In this document: one piece after another, positions 16,255-25,429 of the stretch
Layout of the letters: each line of letters begins with the position of its first letter
Numbering within the stretch: position 1 is the first letter of the stretch
Source of the DNA: CAZIVE01 sp964542435
Lineage (GTDB): Bacteria; Bacteroidota; Bacteroidia; Bacteroidales; Tannerellaceae
Assembly: GCA_964542435.1 (NCBI GenBank)
Contig: CAZIVE010000022.1
Coordinates: 1 to 32,291 of the forward strand
Length of the DNA: 32,291 nucleotides
Reading direction: 5' to 3'
Program-made: the position numbers and the translations under genes
The notes under the pieces: model-generated
Database searches by the model: none
The model's input: the letters and a program-made list of their open reading frames with translations, nothing else
Told to the model about the DNA's origin: nothing

Positions 16255-17196
16255 ATGAGCGCACAAACACCTTTTCTTGTCTTTTCGGGTACGCATTCCC
16301 GTTATCTTGCGGAGAAAATCTGCAACAGTCTTCAATGTCCACTTGGCCAGATGAACATCCAGCATTTTGCCGACGGCGAGTTCTCCGTTTCTTATGAAGA
16401 ATCCATCCGCGGACGTGATGTGTTTCTGGTTCAGTCCACTTTTCCGAACTCAGACAATCTGATGGAGCTTCTCCTGATGATCGATGCGGCAAAGAGAGCG
16501 TCAGCTCATTCTATCATTGCCGTTATTCCCTATTTTGGCTGGGCTCGTCAGGACAGAAAAGACAAACCGCGTGTCTCCATCGGTGCCAAACTGATTGCCG
16601 ACATGTTGAGCGTGGCAGGTATCAATCGTCTGATCACGATGGATCTGCATGCTGATCAGATCCAGGGCTTCTTCAATGTTCCCGTGGATCATCTTTATGC
16701 CTCTTCTGTATTCCTTGAATACATCAAGACATCACTTCCTTTGGACAACCTCTGCATCGCAACGCCGGATGTCGGCGGTACGAAGCGCGCCAGCAGTTAC
16801 TCGAAGTTCCTCGGTCTTCCGATGGTCATCTGTCACAAGTCCCGTCTGAAAGCCAACGAAGTTGCCGAGATGCGCATCATCGGTGAGGTCAAAGGCCTCG
16901 ATGTCCTTTTGGTGGATGATATGGTTGATACCGGCGGCACGATTACGAAGGCAGCCAATCTGATGATGGAGAATGGAGCCAAGTCTGTGCGTGCACTTGC
17001 CAGTCATGCCGTGATGTCCGATCCTGCATCCACACGTATCGATCAGTCTGCACTTGAGGAGATGATCTTTACCGATTCCATTCCTTACACCAAGAAATGT
17101 GACAAGGTGACCGTGCTGAGCATCGCTTCGCTGTTTGCCGAAGCCATCCGCCGTGTCAGCCACGACGAGTCTATCAGCTCACTTTATTCATTCTGA
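16255..17196 (+). CDS. prs: Ribose-phosphate pyrophosphokinase
   Basis: This 313-residue cytoplasmic enzyme transfers pyrophosphate from ATP to ribose 5-phosphate, making PRPP for purine, pyrimidine, histidine, tryptophan and NAD synthesis. Family motifs are all present: FSGTHSRYLAEKI near the N-terminus, FADGEF (38-43), IPYFGWARQDRKDKPR (91-106), TMDLHADQIQGFF (128-140, with the catalytic His132) and the PRPP-binding loop VLLVDDMVDTGGTI (217-230). The length is usual for the family. The FSGTHS start differs slightly from the common FSGxSN but is within family variation. It is followed by a hairpin terminator, so it is probably a single-gene transcript. Confidence 0.97.
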   Translation: MSAQTPFLVFSGTHSRYLAEKICNSLQCPLGQMNIQHFADGEFSVSYEESIRGRDVFLVQSTFPNSDNLMELLLMIDAAKRASAHSIIAVIPYFGWARQDRKDKPRVSIGAKLIADMLSVAGINRLITMDLHADQIQGFFNVPVDHLYASSVFLEYIKTSLPLDNLCIATPDVGGTKRASSYSKFLGLPMVICHKSRLKANEVAEMRIIGEVKGLDVLLVDDMVDTGGTITKAANLMMENGAKSVRALASHAVMSDPASTRIDQSALEEMIFTDSIPYTKKCDKVTVLSIASLFAEAIRRVSHDESISSLYSF

Positions 17197-17217
17197 TCCC
17201 TTTATTACTATTATAAG

Positions 17218-17250
17218 AAGCCGCAGCCGATATCCTCGGTTACGGCTTTT
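17218..17250 (+). terminator. Rho-independent terminator after prs
   Basis: AAGCCG (17218-17223) pairs with CGGCTT (17243-17248), and inside it GCCGA pairs with TCGG around TATCC. A short T-run follows. It lies between the prs stop and the ABC exporter start. Confidence 0.7.
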
Positions 17251-17263
17251 CAATATTTAAGAT

Positions 17264-19111
17264 ATGAAAGAATTCCTGCAGGTACTGAGACGTTTTGTGC
17301 CGCCCTATAAGAAGTATATGGTGTTGAACATCATTTTCAACATCCTGTCCGCGATACTGAATGTCTTCTCTTTCGCCTTCATCGTTCCCATCCTTCAGAT
17401 CCTCTTCAAGATCACGCAGGCCACTTATACCTACATGCCTTTCAATGTCGATCTGACAACCTGGGAAGGATGGAAAGTACTGCCACAGATCTGCAAGAAC
17501 GATTTCTTCTGGTCGGTCACCTATCTTATTGATTCGTACGGCGGATCGACGACGCTGGTTATCCTCGGAATCTTTCTGATCGTCATGACCTTCCTCAAAG
17601 TGGCCAGTATGTACATGGCTTTCTACACCATGATACCTATTCGTACGGGCGTGGTTCGTGACATCCGTAACAAGATCAACCGCAAGATCACGCAGTTGTC
17701 GCTCGGATTCTTTTCGGAGGAACGTAAGGGCGATATCATTGCCCGTATCTCCGGTGATGTGAACGAGATTGAGAACAGTATCATGAGCTCGCTCGATATG
17801 CTGTTCAAGAACCCGATTCTGATTTTGGTCTATCTGATTGGCATGATCGTCATCAGTTGGCAGCTGACCTTGTTCGTATTAGTACTGCTTCCTTTGGCAG
17901 GATATCTTATGGGGCAGGTCGGCAAGAAACTCAAACGCAAGTCGTTCGAAGGTCAGCAGCTTTGGGGACAGTTGATGAGTCAGGTGGAAGAGACGTTGGG
18001 TGGACTTCGCATCATCAAGGCTTTCAATGCCGAAAAGAAGATCCAGCAGCGCTTTGAGAAAAGCAACGAACAGTTCCGTCGTCTCACCAACCGCATCTAT
18101 CGTCGTCAGCAGATGGCTCATCCTATGAGCGAGTTCCTCGGCACTGTCACCATTGTCATCGTCCTTTGGTACGGCGGCACCTTGATTTTGGGCAACAACA
18201 GTCCGATCGATGCTCCGACCTTCATCTATTATCTGGTCATCTTCTACAGCATCATCAATCCCGCGAAAGATCTCAGCAAGTCGATCTATTCCATTCAGAA
18301 AGGCTTGGCCTCTGTTCAGCGTGTGGATAAGATTCTCATGGCTGAGCCGGATATCGTTGACCCGGAGAATCCGAAACCAATCTCTTTGCAGAAGGAGATC
18401 AGCTATCAGGATGTCTGGTTCAAATATCAGAACGAGTTTGTACTGAAAGGAATCGATCTGGTCATTCCAAAAGGAAAGACAGTCGCTATTGTCGGTCAGA
18501 GCGGATCGGGAAAGAGTACACTGGTCGATCTGTTGCCTCGTTTCTATGACATCACGAAAGGATCGATCTCTATCGATGGTACTGACATCCGCGATTGCAA
18601 GATATTCGATCTTCGTGCCTTGATGGGCAATGTCAATCAGGAGGCGATTCTTTTCAATGATACATTTTTCAACAATATTGCCTTTGGTGTGGACAACGCC
18701 ACGAAGGAACAGGTGGAGGAAGCGGCCAAGATTGCCAATGCACACGAGTTCATCATGGCCAGCGAAGAGGGTTACGACACCAATATAGGCGACCGTGGCG
18801 GACGTCTTTCCGGCGGACAGCGCCAGCGCATCAGTATTGCACGCGCCATTCTCAAGAACCCGCCGATCCTGATCCTCGACGAAGCGACCTCTGCTCTTGA
18901 CACCGAATCGGAACGTCTGGTGCAGGAAGCTTTGGAACATCTGATGAAAGGACGAACCACCATCGTCATTGCCCATCGTCTTTCCACCATCCGCAATGCC
19001 GACGAGATCTGCGTCCTTCACGAAGGAGAGATCGTTGAGCGCGGAAAGCATGAGGAATTGATTCAGTTGAATGGATATTATAAACGCCTCTGCGACATGC
19101 AGAGTTTTTAA
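17264..19111 (+). CDS. ABC exporter, fused permease and ATPase (MsbA-like)
   Basis: This 615-residue half-transporter has an N-terminal membrane domain of about six helices (first at about 20-45, further ones near 95-120, 180-215, 290-310 and 317-332). The coupling helix region includes VEETLGGLRIIKAFNAE. The ATPase domain starts at about 378: Walker A GQSGSGKST (411-419), Q-loop near Gln459, signature LSGGQ (515-519), Walker B ILILDEATSALD (535-546) and H-loop His571 in IAHRLST. It should work as a homodimer exporting a lipid or other hydrophobic compound. The MsbA/lipid A assignment rests on general similarity and is not certain. The GH95 gene begins 10 bp after its stop and may be cotranscribed. 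Confidence 0.93.
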   Translation: MKEFLQVLRRFVPPYKKYMVLNIIFNILSAILNVFSFAFIVPILQILFKITQATYTYMPFNVDLTTWEGWKVLPQICKNDFFWSVTYLIDSYGGSTTLVILGIFLIVMTFLKVASMYMAFYTMIPIRTGVVRDIRNKINRKITQLSLGFFSEERKGDIIARISGDVNEIENSIMSSLDMLFKNPILILVYLIGMIVISWQLTLFVLVLLPLAGYLMGQVGKKLKRKSFEGQQLWGQLMSQVEETLGGLRIIKAFNAEKKIQQRFEKSNEQFRRLTNRIYRRQQMAHPMSEFLGTVTIVIVLWYGGTLILGNNSPIDAPTFIYYLVIFYSIINPAKDLSKSIYSIQKGLASVQRVDKILMAEPDIVDPENPKPISLQKEISYQDVWFKYQNEFVLKGIDLVIPKGKTVAIVGQSGSGKSTLVDLLPRFYDITKGSISIDGTDIRDCKIFDLRALMGNVNQEAILFNDTFFNNIAFGVDNATKEQVEEAAKIANAHEFIMASEEGYDTNIGDRGGRLSGGQRQRISIARAILKNPPILILDEATSALDTESERLVQEALEHLMKGRTTIVIAHRLSTIRNADEICVLHEGEIVERGKHEELIQLNGYYKRLCDMQSF

Positions 19112-19121
19112 CATCAGATCT

Positions 19122-21542
19122 ATGAAGAAGATTTATACCATCGTTTCGTTACTGTTTCTCCTGTTGTCGGCTTGCGATCTTGCCCCGCAGGATTCATCGA
19201 GTGATCTTTCGTATTTCTTCAACCGTCCGGCTGCTAAATGGGAAGAGTCGTTTCCTCTGGGTAACGGACGTATCGGCATGATGCCCGACGGCGGTGTCGA
19301 TCAAGAGAATGTCGTACTCAATGAAATATCGCTTTGGAGCGGCAGTGTTCAAGATGCCTCCAATCCTCAGGCAGCCTATTATCTGGGGAAAATCCGCGAA
19401 CTGCTTTTCCAGGGACAGAACGATGCGGCCCAGAAACTGATGTATGAAACCTTCGTATGTAAAGGTGCAGGCAGCGGCCAAGGCAACGGCGCCAATGTGC
19501 CATACGGCTGCTATCAGATGCTGGGCAATCTGGTGTTTAAATACAAGACAAATGATCCGAAAGATTCCGTGACGGATTACAAACGCACGCTCAGTCTTTC
19601 CGATGCTATATCTACTCTCACCTATAATCGTGGAAAGGCCAGCTATACACGCGAAGCCTTCACTTCGTTCTCCGGAGATGTAGGTGTTATCCATCTGATC
19701 ACCAATCTGGAACACTCCATTAACTTCGACGTTTCCATGAATCGTCCCGAACATGCGTTGGTGACTTCGGAAAATAACGATTTGGTGCTGCGCGGACGAC
19801 TTCCCGATGGTGTGGATACGATTGCTCCCAGCGGCATGCGTTTTGAAGCACGCGTCAGAGTAATCCTTCCGAAAGGCGGTACACTGAAGGTCGGCGATGG
19901 ACTTCTCTCGGTGAGCAATGCTTCCGAAGTAACGATTCTGGTCAGCATGGGGACAGACTATTTCAGTTCGTCCACTTATCCATCCATTATCATGACCCGT
20001 CTGAACCAGATGCAGCATAAGAGCTATGCACAGATGAAACGCGACCACACGGTGACTTATGACAAGTTGTTTGGCCGTGTCAAACTTGATTTGGGCAGAA
20101 GCTCCCGTAATAATCTGCCGATCGACCGCAGGCTGCAGCTCTTTGCCAAGGATCAGAACGATCCGGCTCTTGCCACGCTGTATTTCCAGTTCGGACGTTA
20201 TCTGCTCATCTCATCCACACGTCCCGGATTGCTGCCACCTAACCTTCAAGGATTGTGGTGCAATCAGATTCAGACGCCTTGGAACGGCGATTACCATTTG
20301 AACATAAACCTTCAGATGAATCTTTGGCCGGCTGAGGTGACCAATCTTTCCGAACTCCAGATGCCGCTTGTCAATTGGATCAACCGACAGGTGCCCAGCG
20401 GAACGGTCACCGCACAGTCATTCTACCATGCACGAGGTTGGGTGACGCACATACTCGGCAATGTCTGGCAGTTCACGGCTCCCGGCGAACATCCTTCGTG
20501 GGGCGCGACCAACACTTCGGCTGCCTGGCTCTGTCAGCATCTTTACATGCATTATCTATATACATTAGATAAGAATTATCTGCGTAGCGTTTATCCGACG
20601 ATGCGCGGCGCTGCACTTTTCTTTGATGATATGCTGGTCACCGATCCGCGTTCGGGATATCTCGTCACGGCACCGACCACTTCGCCCGAGAACTCTTTCA
20701 GAATGGCCAACGACAGTATCGCCAGCATCTGTGCGGGTTCTACTATGGACAATCAGATCGTGCGCGAACTTTTCACCAATGTGATTGCCGCAGCGCAGAT
20801 CCTGAAGACAGACACGGCGTTTGTCACAGAGCTGACGGCCAAGCGCGCCCTGCTTAAACCCACAACGATCGGCTCGGACGGCCGCATCATGGAATGGCTT
20901 CAGCCTTTCCGCGAAGTGGAGCCGACACATCGTCACGTTTCGCATCTCTACGGACTTTACCCAGGCAATGAAATCTCTGTAGTCGGAACGCCCAAGCTTG
21001 CCGAAGCTGCGAAGAAGACGCTCGAAGTGAGAGGCGATGAGAGTACGGGTTGGTCGATGGCCTGGAAGATCAATTTTTGGGCACGTCTTCATGACGGCGA
21101 TCATGCGTTCCGTTTGCTGACGGCTTTGCTTCGTCCCTCTACGGCACAGAGCGGAGGCACCTACAACAATCTCTTCTGCGCGCATCCACCTTTCCAGATC
21201 GATGGAAATTTCGGTGGTTGTGCCGGCATTGCAGAGATGCTCGTTCAGAGTCAGAACGGTAAAGTCGAGGTGCTGCCTGCACTTCCTTCCGCTTGGAAGA
21301 GCGGATCATTCTCCGGACTTCGTGTTCGTGGCGGCGGCATTGTTTCCGCTACGTGGAAGAATCATCGTCTGAACAACATGTCGTTGGAGGCTACGGTGAA
21401 CAACCATTTCGTCATTCCGCTGCCGGAGAAATCAGATAATCTGAGTATCCGCAAGAATGGCCGTCCGGCTTCACTTCCTGTTGTCAACAATTCTCTCGAG
21501 ATTGATCTGAAGGCACATGACCGTATCGAACTGAGCTTCTGA
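19122..21542 (+). CDS. GH95 family glycoside hydrolase lipoprotein (alpha-L-fucosidase or alpha-L-galactosidase)
   Basis: The protein is 806 residues from the ATG at 19122; a longer frame from 19071 lies inside the ABC exporter. The lipobox LLSAC puts the lipidated cysteine at residue 18. The GH95 N-terminal beta-sandwich begins at about 30 (PAAKWEESFPLGNGRIGMM, NEISLWSG). The (alpha/alpha)6 barrel carries NQIQTPWNGDYHLNINLQMN with WPAEVTNLSE (about 375-410), the acid Glu in PTTSPENSF (about 520) and the base-side segment HPPFQIDGNFGG (about 688-699). These match the active-site residues known for family GH95: two Asn, Glu and Asp. Characterised members act by inversion on alpha-1,2-linked fucose or on L-galactose in xyloglucan. 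Which of these it prefers cannot be read here. Confidence 0.92.
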   Translation: MKKIYTIVSLLFLLLSACDLAPQDSSSDLSYFFNRPAAKWEESFPLGNGRIGMMPDGGVDQENVVLNEISLWSGSVQDASNPQAAYYLGKIRELLFQGQNDAAQKLMYETFVCKGAGSGQGNGANVPYGCYQMLGNLVFKYKTNDPKDSVTDYKRTLSLSDAISTLTYNRGKASYTREAFTSFSGDVGVIHLITNLEHSINFDVSMNRPEHALVTSENNDLVLRGRLPDGVDTIAPSGMRFEARVRVILPKGGTLKVGDGLLSVSNASEVTILVSMGTDYFSSSTYPSIIMTRLNQMQHKSYAQMKRDHTVTYDKLFGRVKLDLGRSSRNNLPIDRRLQLFAKDQNDPALATLYFQFGRYLLISSTRPGLLPPNLQGLWCNQIQTPWNGDYHLNINLQMNLWPAEVTNLSELQMPLVNWINRQVPSGTVTAQSFYHARGWVTHILGNVWQFTAPGEHPSWGATNTSAAWLCQHLYMHYLYTLDKNYLRSVYPTMRGAALFFDDMLVTDPRSGYLVTAPTTSPENSFRMANDSIASICAGSTMDNQIVRELFTNVIAAAQILKTDTAFVTELTAKRALLKPTTIGSDGRIMEWLQPFREVEPTHRHVSHLYGLYPGNEISVVGTPKLAEAAKKTLEVRGDESTGWSMAWKINFWARLHDGDHAFRLLTALLRPSTAQSGGTYNNLFCAHPPFQIDGNFGGCAGIAEMLVQSQNGKVEVLPALPSAWKSGSFSGLRVRGGGIVSATWKNHRLNNMSLEATVNNHFVIPLPEKSDNLSIRKNGRPASLPVVNNSLEIDLKAHDRIELSF

Positions 21543-21574
21543 TCCTCGTCTCTTTTGAGAAGGGTAGGTTCATT

Positions 21575-21922
21575 TCCCTGCATCCAGGGGTGTTATTCGA
21601 CCCCTAAAATGACTTCCCTCAGTCGAGGGATACCATTTGGACCCTCGGATCGGTACTTTTTGATCACAAAGTCGTGATCCGAGCCCTCGGATTAGAACTT
21701 CGTCTCCCAGGGATTGCAATTTGACCCCTCGGATTAGAACTTTNNNNNNNNNNNNNNNNNNNNNNNNNNNNNNNNNNNNNNNNNNNNNNNNNNNNNNNNN
21801 NNNNNNNNNNNNNNNNNNNNNNNNNNNNNNNNNNNNNNNNNNNGGATCATAAAGTTAGGATCAGAGCCCTCGTTTGGCTTTCCCTGCGTCCAGGGATTGT
21901 GATACGGCCCCGCAAATTGCTT
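21575..21922. repeat. Degenerate intergenic repeat array, 42-bp period
   Basis: The element CCCTCGGA recurs at 21642, 21684 and 21726, exactly 42 bp apart, and related CCCTCGTT (21867) and CCCGCAAA (21909) resume at 42 bp after the gap. A companion element of type TCCCTGNNTCCAGGG occurs at 21575, 21615, around 21703 and at 21881. At least six diverged units of 40-45 bp are visible. Many contain a small inverted repeat (CCCTGCATCCAGGG, GATCACAAAGTCGTGATC). The array is interrupted by a 100-N gap, so its true size is unknown. It is not a CRISPR array: there are no constant repeats separated by unique spacers. Reading frames through it contain stops. Confidence 0.7.
21744..21843. other. Scaffold gap of 100 N inside the repeat array
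   Basis: Exactly 100 N, a placeholder of unknown true length. Its position within a tandem repeat array suggests that repetition broke the assembly. Confidence 0.98.
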
Positions 21923-22052
21923 CTTAGCGTATGGAAAATGGGGATCTTCGCCCAAGGACGAGGATTTGGGCTTGCTAAAGTTGTGATGGAGACTCAAAGA
22001 TAGGGACTGAAGAGTCCCGATAGGCATTTCGACGGGTCTTGAACCTCACCGA
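21923..22052. other. Non-coding spacer after the repeat array
   Basis: No convincing gene is present. GGGACT-GAAG-AGTCCC (22003-22018) is a tight 6-bp hairpin with a tetraloop but lacks a T-run. GAACCTC (22040-22046) can pair with GAGGTTC (22060-22066) across the helicase stop codon. Confidence 0.4.
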
Positions 22053-23300
22053 TTATTTGCGAGGTTCACGTTTGCCGCTGCGGTGTGAAGCTGAAGCTCC
22101 GCCTCTACGTCTTCCGCTACCACCGCGGATCTTCCCATACTTCTCCGGTTCGTAGGCAGGAGTCTCACCGAATACAGGATCAACGGGAATCTTATAAATC
22201 GTTTTGCCGAGGAACTTCTCGATCTGTTTGAACTGAGGTTGTTCATCGGGCGATACGAAGGTGATGGCAAGACCTTCACCGTTTGTGCCGCGGGCCGTAC
22301 GTCCGATGCGGTGTACATAATCTTCGGGATCGTGAGGAATGTCAAAGTTGACAACCAGCTGAATGTCGTTGATGTCGATGCCGCGCGCCACGACATCCGT
22401 CGCAACGAGGATATCAATGTGTCCGTTTTTGAAGTCGCGCATCACCTCTTCGCGCTGTGTCTGTTCCAAGTCGGAATGCATGGCAGCGACGTTGTAATGC
22501 AGGCGTTTGAGTGTAGCCGCCATCTCTTTTACTTTGGCTTTCGAGCAGGAGAAGACCAGCACGCGCTGGGCACTTCCTTTGGTAAAGAGGCTTTCGAGGA
22601 TCTTAAGTTTCTGGTTCTCGTAGCAGATATAGGCGGTCTGCATGATGGATTCGGGCGGACGGGAGATGGCAATCTTGATCTCTTCGGGATTCTTCAGAAT
22701 GGTCTTTGCCAATTCGCGGATCTTAGGAGGCATGGTAGCAGAAAACATCAGAACCTGACATTCCTTTGGAAGCAGTTTGTAGATCTGCATGATGTCGTCA
22801 TAGAATCCCATGTCGAGCATTCGGTCGGCTTCGTCGAGAACGAAGAAGGAGACGCGGGAGAGATCGACTGTTCCCAAATTGATGTGCGAGATGAGACGTC
22901 CGGGCGTGGCAATGATGATGTCCGCACCCAGTTCCAATCCGCGTTTCTGCTGTTCCCAAGCCACACCGTCCGTGCCACCGTAAACAGCGACAGCCGAAAC
23001 GGGAACGAAATAGGTGAAACCTTCTATTTGTTGATCTATTTGTTGAGCTAATTCGCGGGTAGGTGCCATGATGACCGCATTGATAGCGTTCTCAGGATGT
23101 TCTCCTTTGCTCAGTTCGTTGATGATGGGAAGCACATAGGCCGCAGTTTTTCCTGTGCCTGTCTGTGCGCAGGCAATAATGTCTTTGCCTTGCAGAATGA
23201 CCGGAATGGTCAGCTCCTGAACGGGAGTCGTTTCCTGGAAGTTCATCGCGTCAAGCCCATCGAGTACGGGCTCTTCCAGATCTAATTCGTCAAATCTCAT
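22053..23300 (-). CDS. DEAD-box ATP-dependent RNA helicase
   Basis: This 415-residue cytoplasmic helicase has all the usual motifs: Q motif (Phe21 and Gln28, TPVQELTIP), motif I AQTGTGKT (45-52), Ia PTRELA (80-85), Ib TPGR (132-135), II DEAD (156-159), III SAT (187-189). The C-terminal RecA domain has VLVFSCSK, VATDVVARGIDI and HRIGRTAR. A short basic tail of about 30 residues (RRRGGAS, SGKREPRK) probably helps bind RNA. This is the RhlE-like class common in Bacteroidota, used in ribosome assembly or RNA turnover. A -7 element TAACTTTG lies 20 bp upstream of the start. Confidence 0.95.
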   Translation of the reverse strand: MRFDELDLEEPVLDGLDAMNFQETTPVQELTIPVILQGKDIIACAQTGTGKTAAYVLPIINELSKGEHPENAINAVIMAPTRELAQQIDQQIEGFTYFVPVSAVAVYGGTDGVAWEQQKRGLELGADIIIATPGRLISHINLGTVDLSRVSFFVLDEADRMLDMGFYDDIMQIYKLLPKECQVLMFSATMPPKIRELAKTILKNPEEIKIAISRPPESIMQTAYICYENQKLKILESLFTKGSAQRVLVFSCSKAKVKEMAATLKRLHYNVAAMHSDLEQTQREEVMRDFKNGHIDILVATDVVARGIDINDIQLVVNFDIPHDPEDYVHRIGRTARGTNGEGLAITFVSPDEQPQFKQIEKFLGKTIYKIPVDPVFGETPAYEPEKYGKIRGGSGRRRGGASASHRSGKREPRK

Positions 23301-23319
23301 TGTTTGTATTATTTGACGA

Positions 23320-23327
23320 CAAAGTTA
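23320..23327 (-). promoter_or_regulatory. Probable -7 element of the DEAD-box helicase gene
   Basis: TAACTTTG on the minus strand (23327-23320) fits TAnnTTTG and is followed 19 bp later by the ATG at 23300. It lies in the 62-bp gap after the porin gene. No TTTG is at the expected -33 distance. Confidence 0.5.
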
Positions 23328-23362
23328 CATCTTTTCGAATGAATTGTTATTCTTTAACGCCG

Positions 23363-25429
23363 TTAATTGTTGAACATCACGGAGATTCCCATTTTCACGA
23401 TCATGGAATTGAGCGGATAATGGGGCAGAGAGAAATATTTCGGGTCTGCAAACTTCTGACTGAGGTTGTAGGCCATGATGAAGAACCGTGCCTGTTTGAG
23501 ATGGAAGTTGATGTAGGCATTCATCAGCGGATAGCCACCGACCTTCAGCTCTTCCTGGTTCTGGAACTGCTGCGTGGCCGGTTCGTAATAAGGTGCATAA
23601 TAAGAAGTGTTCCAGCGGACGTCGGCGCCTAACTGCACCATCAGCACTTTGGCAAGACGGAATTTCAGGTACATATTGCTGTAGATGCTGAGGTCGGGAA
23701 GCGGAATGATGTTCTGATCACTGCTGACCTGATAAGCGGCTTCGTTTTCCCAGTTGAATGCTCTTACATGGAAGTCTTGTTTGATACGTCCGGTGATGAC
23801 CTGCAGATTGCTGCCATATTGTTTGGGCGTTCCGTCGGTGCCGATATAGACGTAGTTCTGGATGCTGGTGACGTTAGCCGAGAACTTTGTTCCTGTGGAT
23901 TTCAGTTCAACGGAACCTTCAACGGTAAAATGTTGGATTTTGTCCAGACTCTGATCCCACCAAAAGTAACGGCTGTGGTTGTGACGGAGATAGAAGGCGG
24001 GCGTGACATTGTCGATGATGGCTCCGGCACTGATGATGGCCGGTTTGCCGAAGAGCGGGAAGGTGGTTTGCAGATTCCCTTTGCCTCTGAATTCGCCCAC
24101 GTCGTCACCCACGACGCAGAGTTCGCCTCGCGCGTCATACGTTAATATGGAGCCCTGTTTCTTGGAAAGTTCCGCGCCCACGTAGGTGGAAAATTCGTCA
24201 TACACATCTTCCGTCGGGAAATCCAGTGTTGTCGGATAACCTACGCCTTCCTGATTGGGATAGGTGAGTCCCGGAACCATTGCGGGCAGATTAAACCGTC
24301 TCTTGTCGAAGTTGACGAATCCGGTGAGTCCGAACTTCGCCCATTTTTGGAAGCCTTCACGCAGTGAAAGCGCGATGGTGTTTTTCATCGACCAGGAAGT
24401 CGTCACGTCGTTGAGCGTGGCGTCCATGCCATACAAATGCGTGTAGCAAGTGTCGATGATATTGTCGTTCTCTATGAATCTGCGGAAGTTGTCTTCGTAT
24501 TGGAAGGTATGGATCAGACTGGAAACCGGCACGAATTGCTGTTTGTGATTCCCTAAAGAATCCAACTCCTCCAGTTCGCGGTGGAATCCGACATTGTATC
24601 TGTGTGTCAGGAAAAACTGTTTGCCGCGTACACGGTTGTAAGCTTTATCATAGCGGACAGGATAGGACTTGGAGTCCGTCACACGCTTCCCGTCGTTGAA
24701 GTTGTCGGGATTGGTGATGTAAAGGTCGTTGGTCAGTCCGCCGTTCTCGTGACTCACAAAATTGAAGTTGCTGGCGTATGCATTCAGTTCGTAATGGTCG
24801 GAATGGTAACTGGCAAAGAAACGGTAGCTCAGCATCTTGTTGCCGTTCGAATCATAATAGCCGCGGCTATAGATGTAATCCATGTCGGCACCCACGTTAA
24901 GTTTCTTGCCGAAGTTCATAGTGAGGACACCGCTCAGATGATCTTCCTTGTTCGTGCTTCCGCCGCCTGTCTCGTAGTTGACCAGCGTGTACGGAATCTT
25001 CGTATCGTAGAAGTAAGCATTCTCGGGTGTGGTGATATAATAGTCGTAGGCATCGGCAAAGATGAAGTCGCGAGCCTCTTTTCTTTCCGAGAAGATCTTG
25101 GTTTGTGCCGGCGAACCGTTGTTGGCCAGATAGCCGATAGCCAGCGAGCGGCTGTCTGGGATCATGGTGTTGTAGAAGTTGATCCGGTCCGTATCCATCG
25201 GTGCGACATAACGGTCGCCGATCATCCGCGTAAGATGAAAAGCATCGATGCGGCTGTGTGATTTGGTGGAGTCGTTCAGCAGGCTGTCAGGAACCTCCTT
25301 GCTGGCTTTCATGATGTTTGCCAATGAAAATCCGCCCCGCGAATCCGGTCCGCTAGGTCTTCTCGATTGTGCATTCATCGTGGCCGACAATCCGATTAGA
25401 AAGAGTGCTATGAATAAGAATCTTCTCAT
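23363..25429 (-). CDS. Putative outer membrane porin (Porin_10-type)
   Basis: This 688-residue protein has a signal peptide (MRRFLFIALFLIGLSATMNA). A Ser/Arg-rich linker follows, then a long run of alternating beta strands dense in Tyr, Phe and Asn. The spacing of the strands and the terminal strand ending in MGISVMFNN suggest a closed outer membrane barrel. Segments such as RDFIFADAYDYYITTPENAYFYDTK (seen as its start RDFIFADAYDYY) and TKIPYTLVNYETGGG resemble the family annotated as putative porin in Bacteroidota. There is no plug or TonB box, which argues against a TonB-dependent receptor. The transported substance is unknown. It precedes the helicase gene by 62 bp on the same strand. Confidence 0.85.
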   Translation of the reverse strand: MRRFLFIALFLIGLSATMNAQSRRPSGPDSRGGFSLANIMKASKEVPDSLLNDSTKSHSRIDAFHLTRMIGDRYVAPMDTDRINFYNTMIPDSRSLAIGYLANNGSPAQTKIFSERKEARDFIFADAYDYYITTPENAYFYDTKIPYTLVNYETGGGSTNKEDHLSGVLTMNFGKKLNVGADMDYIYSRGYYDSNGNKMLSYRFFASYHSDHYELNAYASNFNFVSHENGGLTNDLYITNPDNFNDGKRVTDSKSYPVRYDKAYNRVRGKQFFLTHRYNVGFHRELEELDSLGNHKQQFVPVSSLIHTFQYEDNFRRFIENDNIIDTCYTHLYGMDATLNDVTTSWSMKNTIALSLREGFQKWAKFGLTGFVNFDKRRFNLPAMVPGLTYPNQEGVGYPTTLDFPTEDVYDEFSTYVGAELSKKQGSILTYDARGELCVVGDDVGEFRGKGNLQTTFPLFGKPAIISAGAIIDNVTPAFYLRHNHSRYFWWDQSLDKIQHFTVEGSVELKSTGTKFSANVTSIQNYVYIGTDGTPKQYGSNLQVITGRIKQDFHVRAFNWENEAAYQVSSDQNIIPLPDLSIYSNMYLKFRLAKVLMVQLGADVRWNTSYYAPYYEPATQQFQNQEELKVGGYPLMNAYINFHLKQARFFIMAYNLSQKFADPKYFSLPHYPLNSMIVKMGISVMFNN

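Noticed and set aside
17879..19114. 411-codon minus-strand frame opposite the ABC exporter
   Set aside because: It is the antisense shadow of a strongly conserved ABC transporter gene; its translation lacks any domain pattern.
19071..19121. Longer N-terminus for the GH95 protein
   Set aside because: It overlaps the ABC exporter and would bury the lipoprotein signal that begins at ATG 19122.
21575..21922. CRISPR array
   Set aside because: Units are diverged throughout, with no constant repeat of 25-37 bp and no unique spacers, and no cas genes are present.
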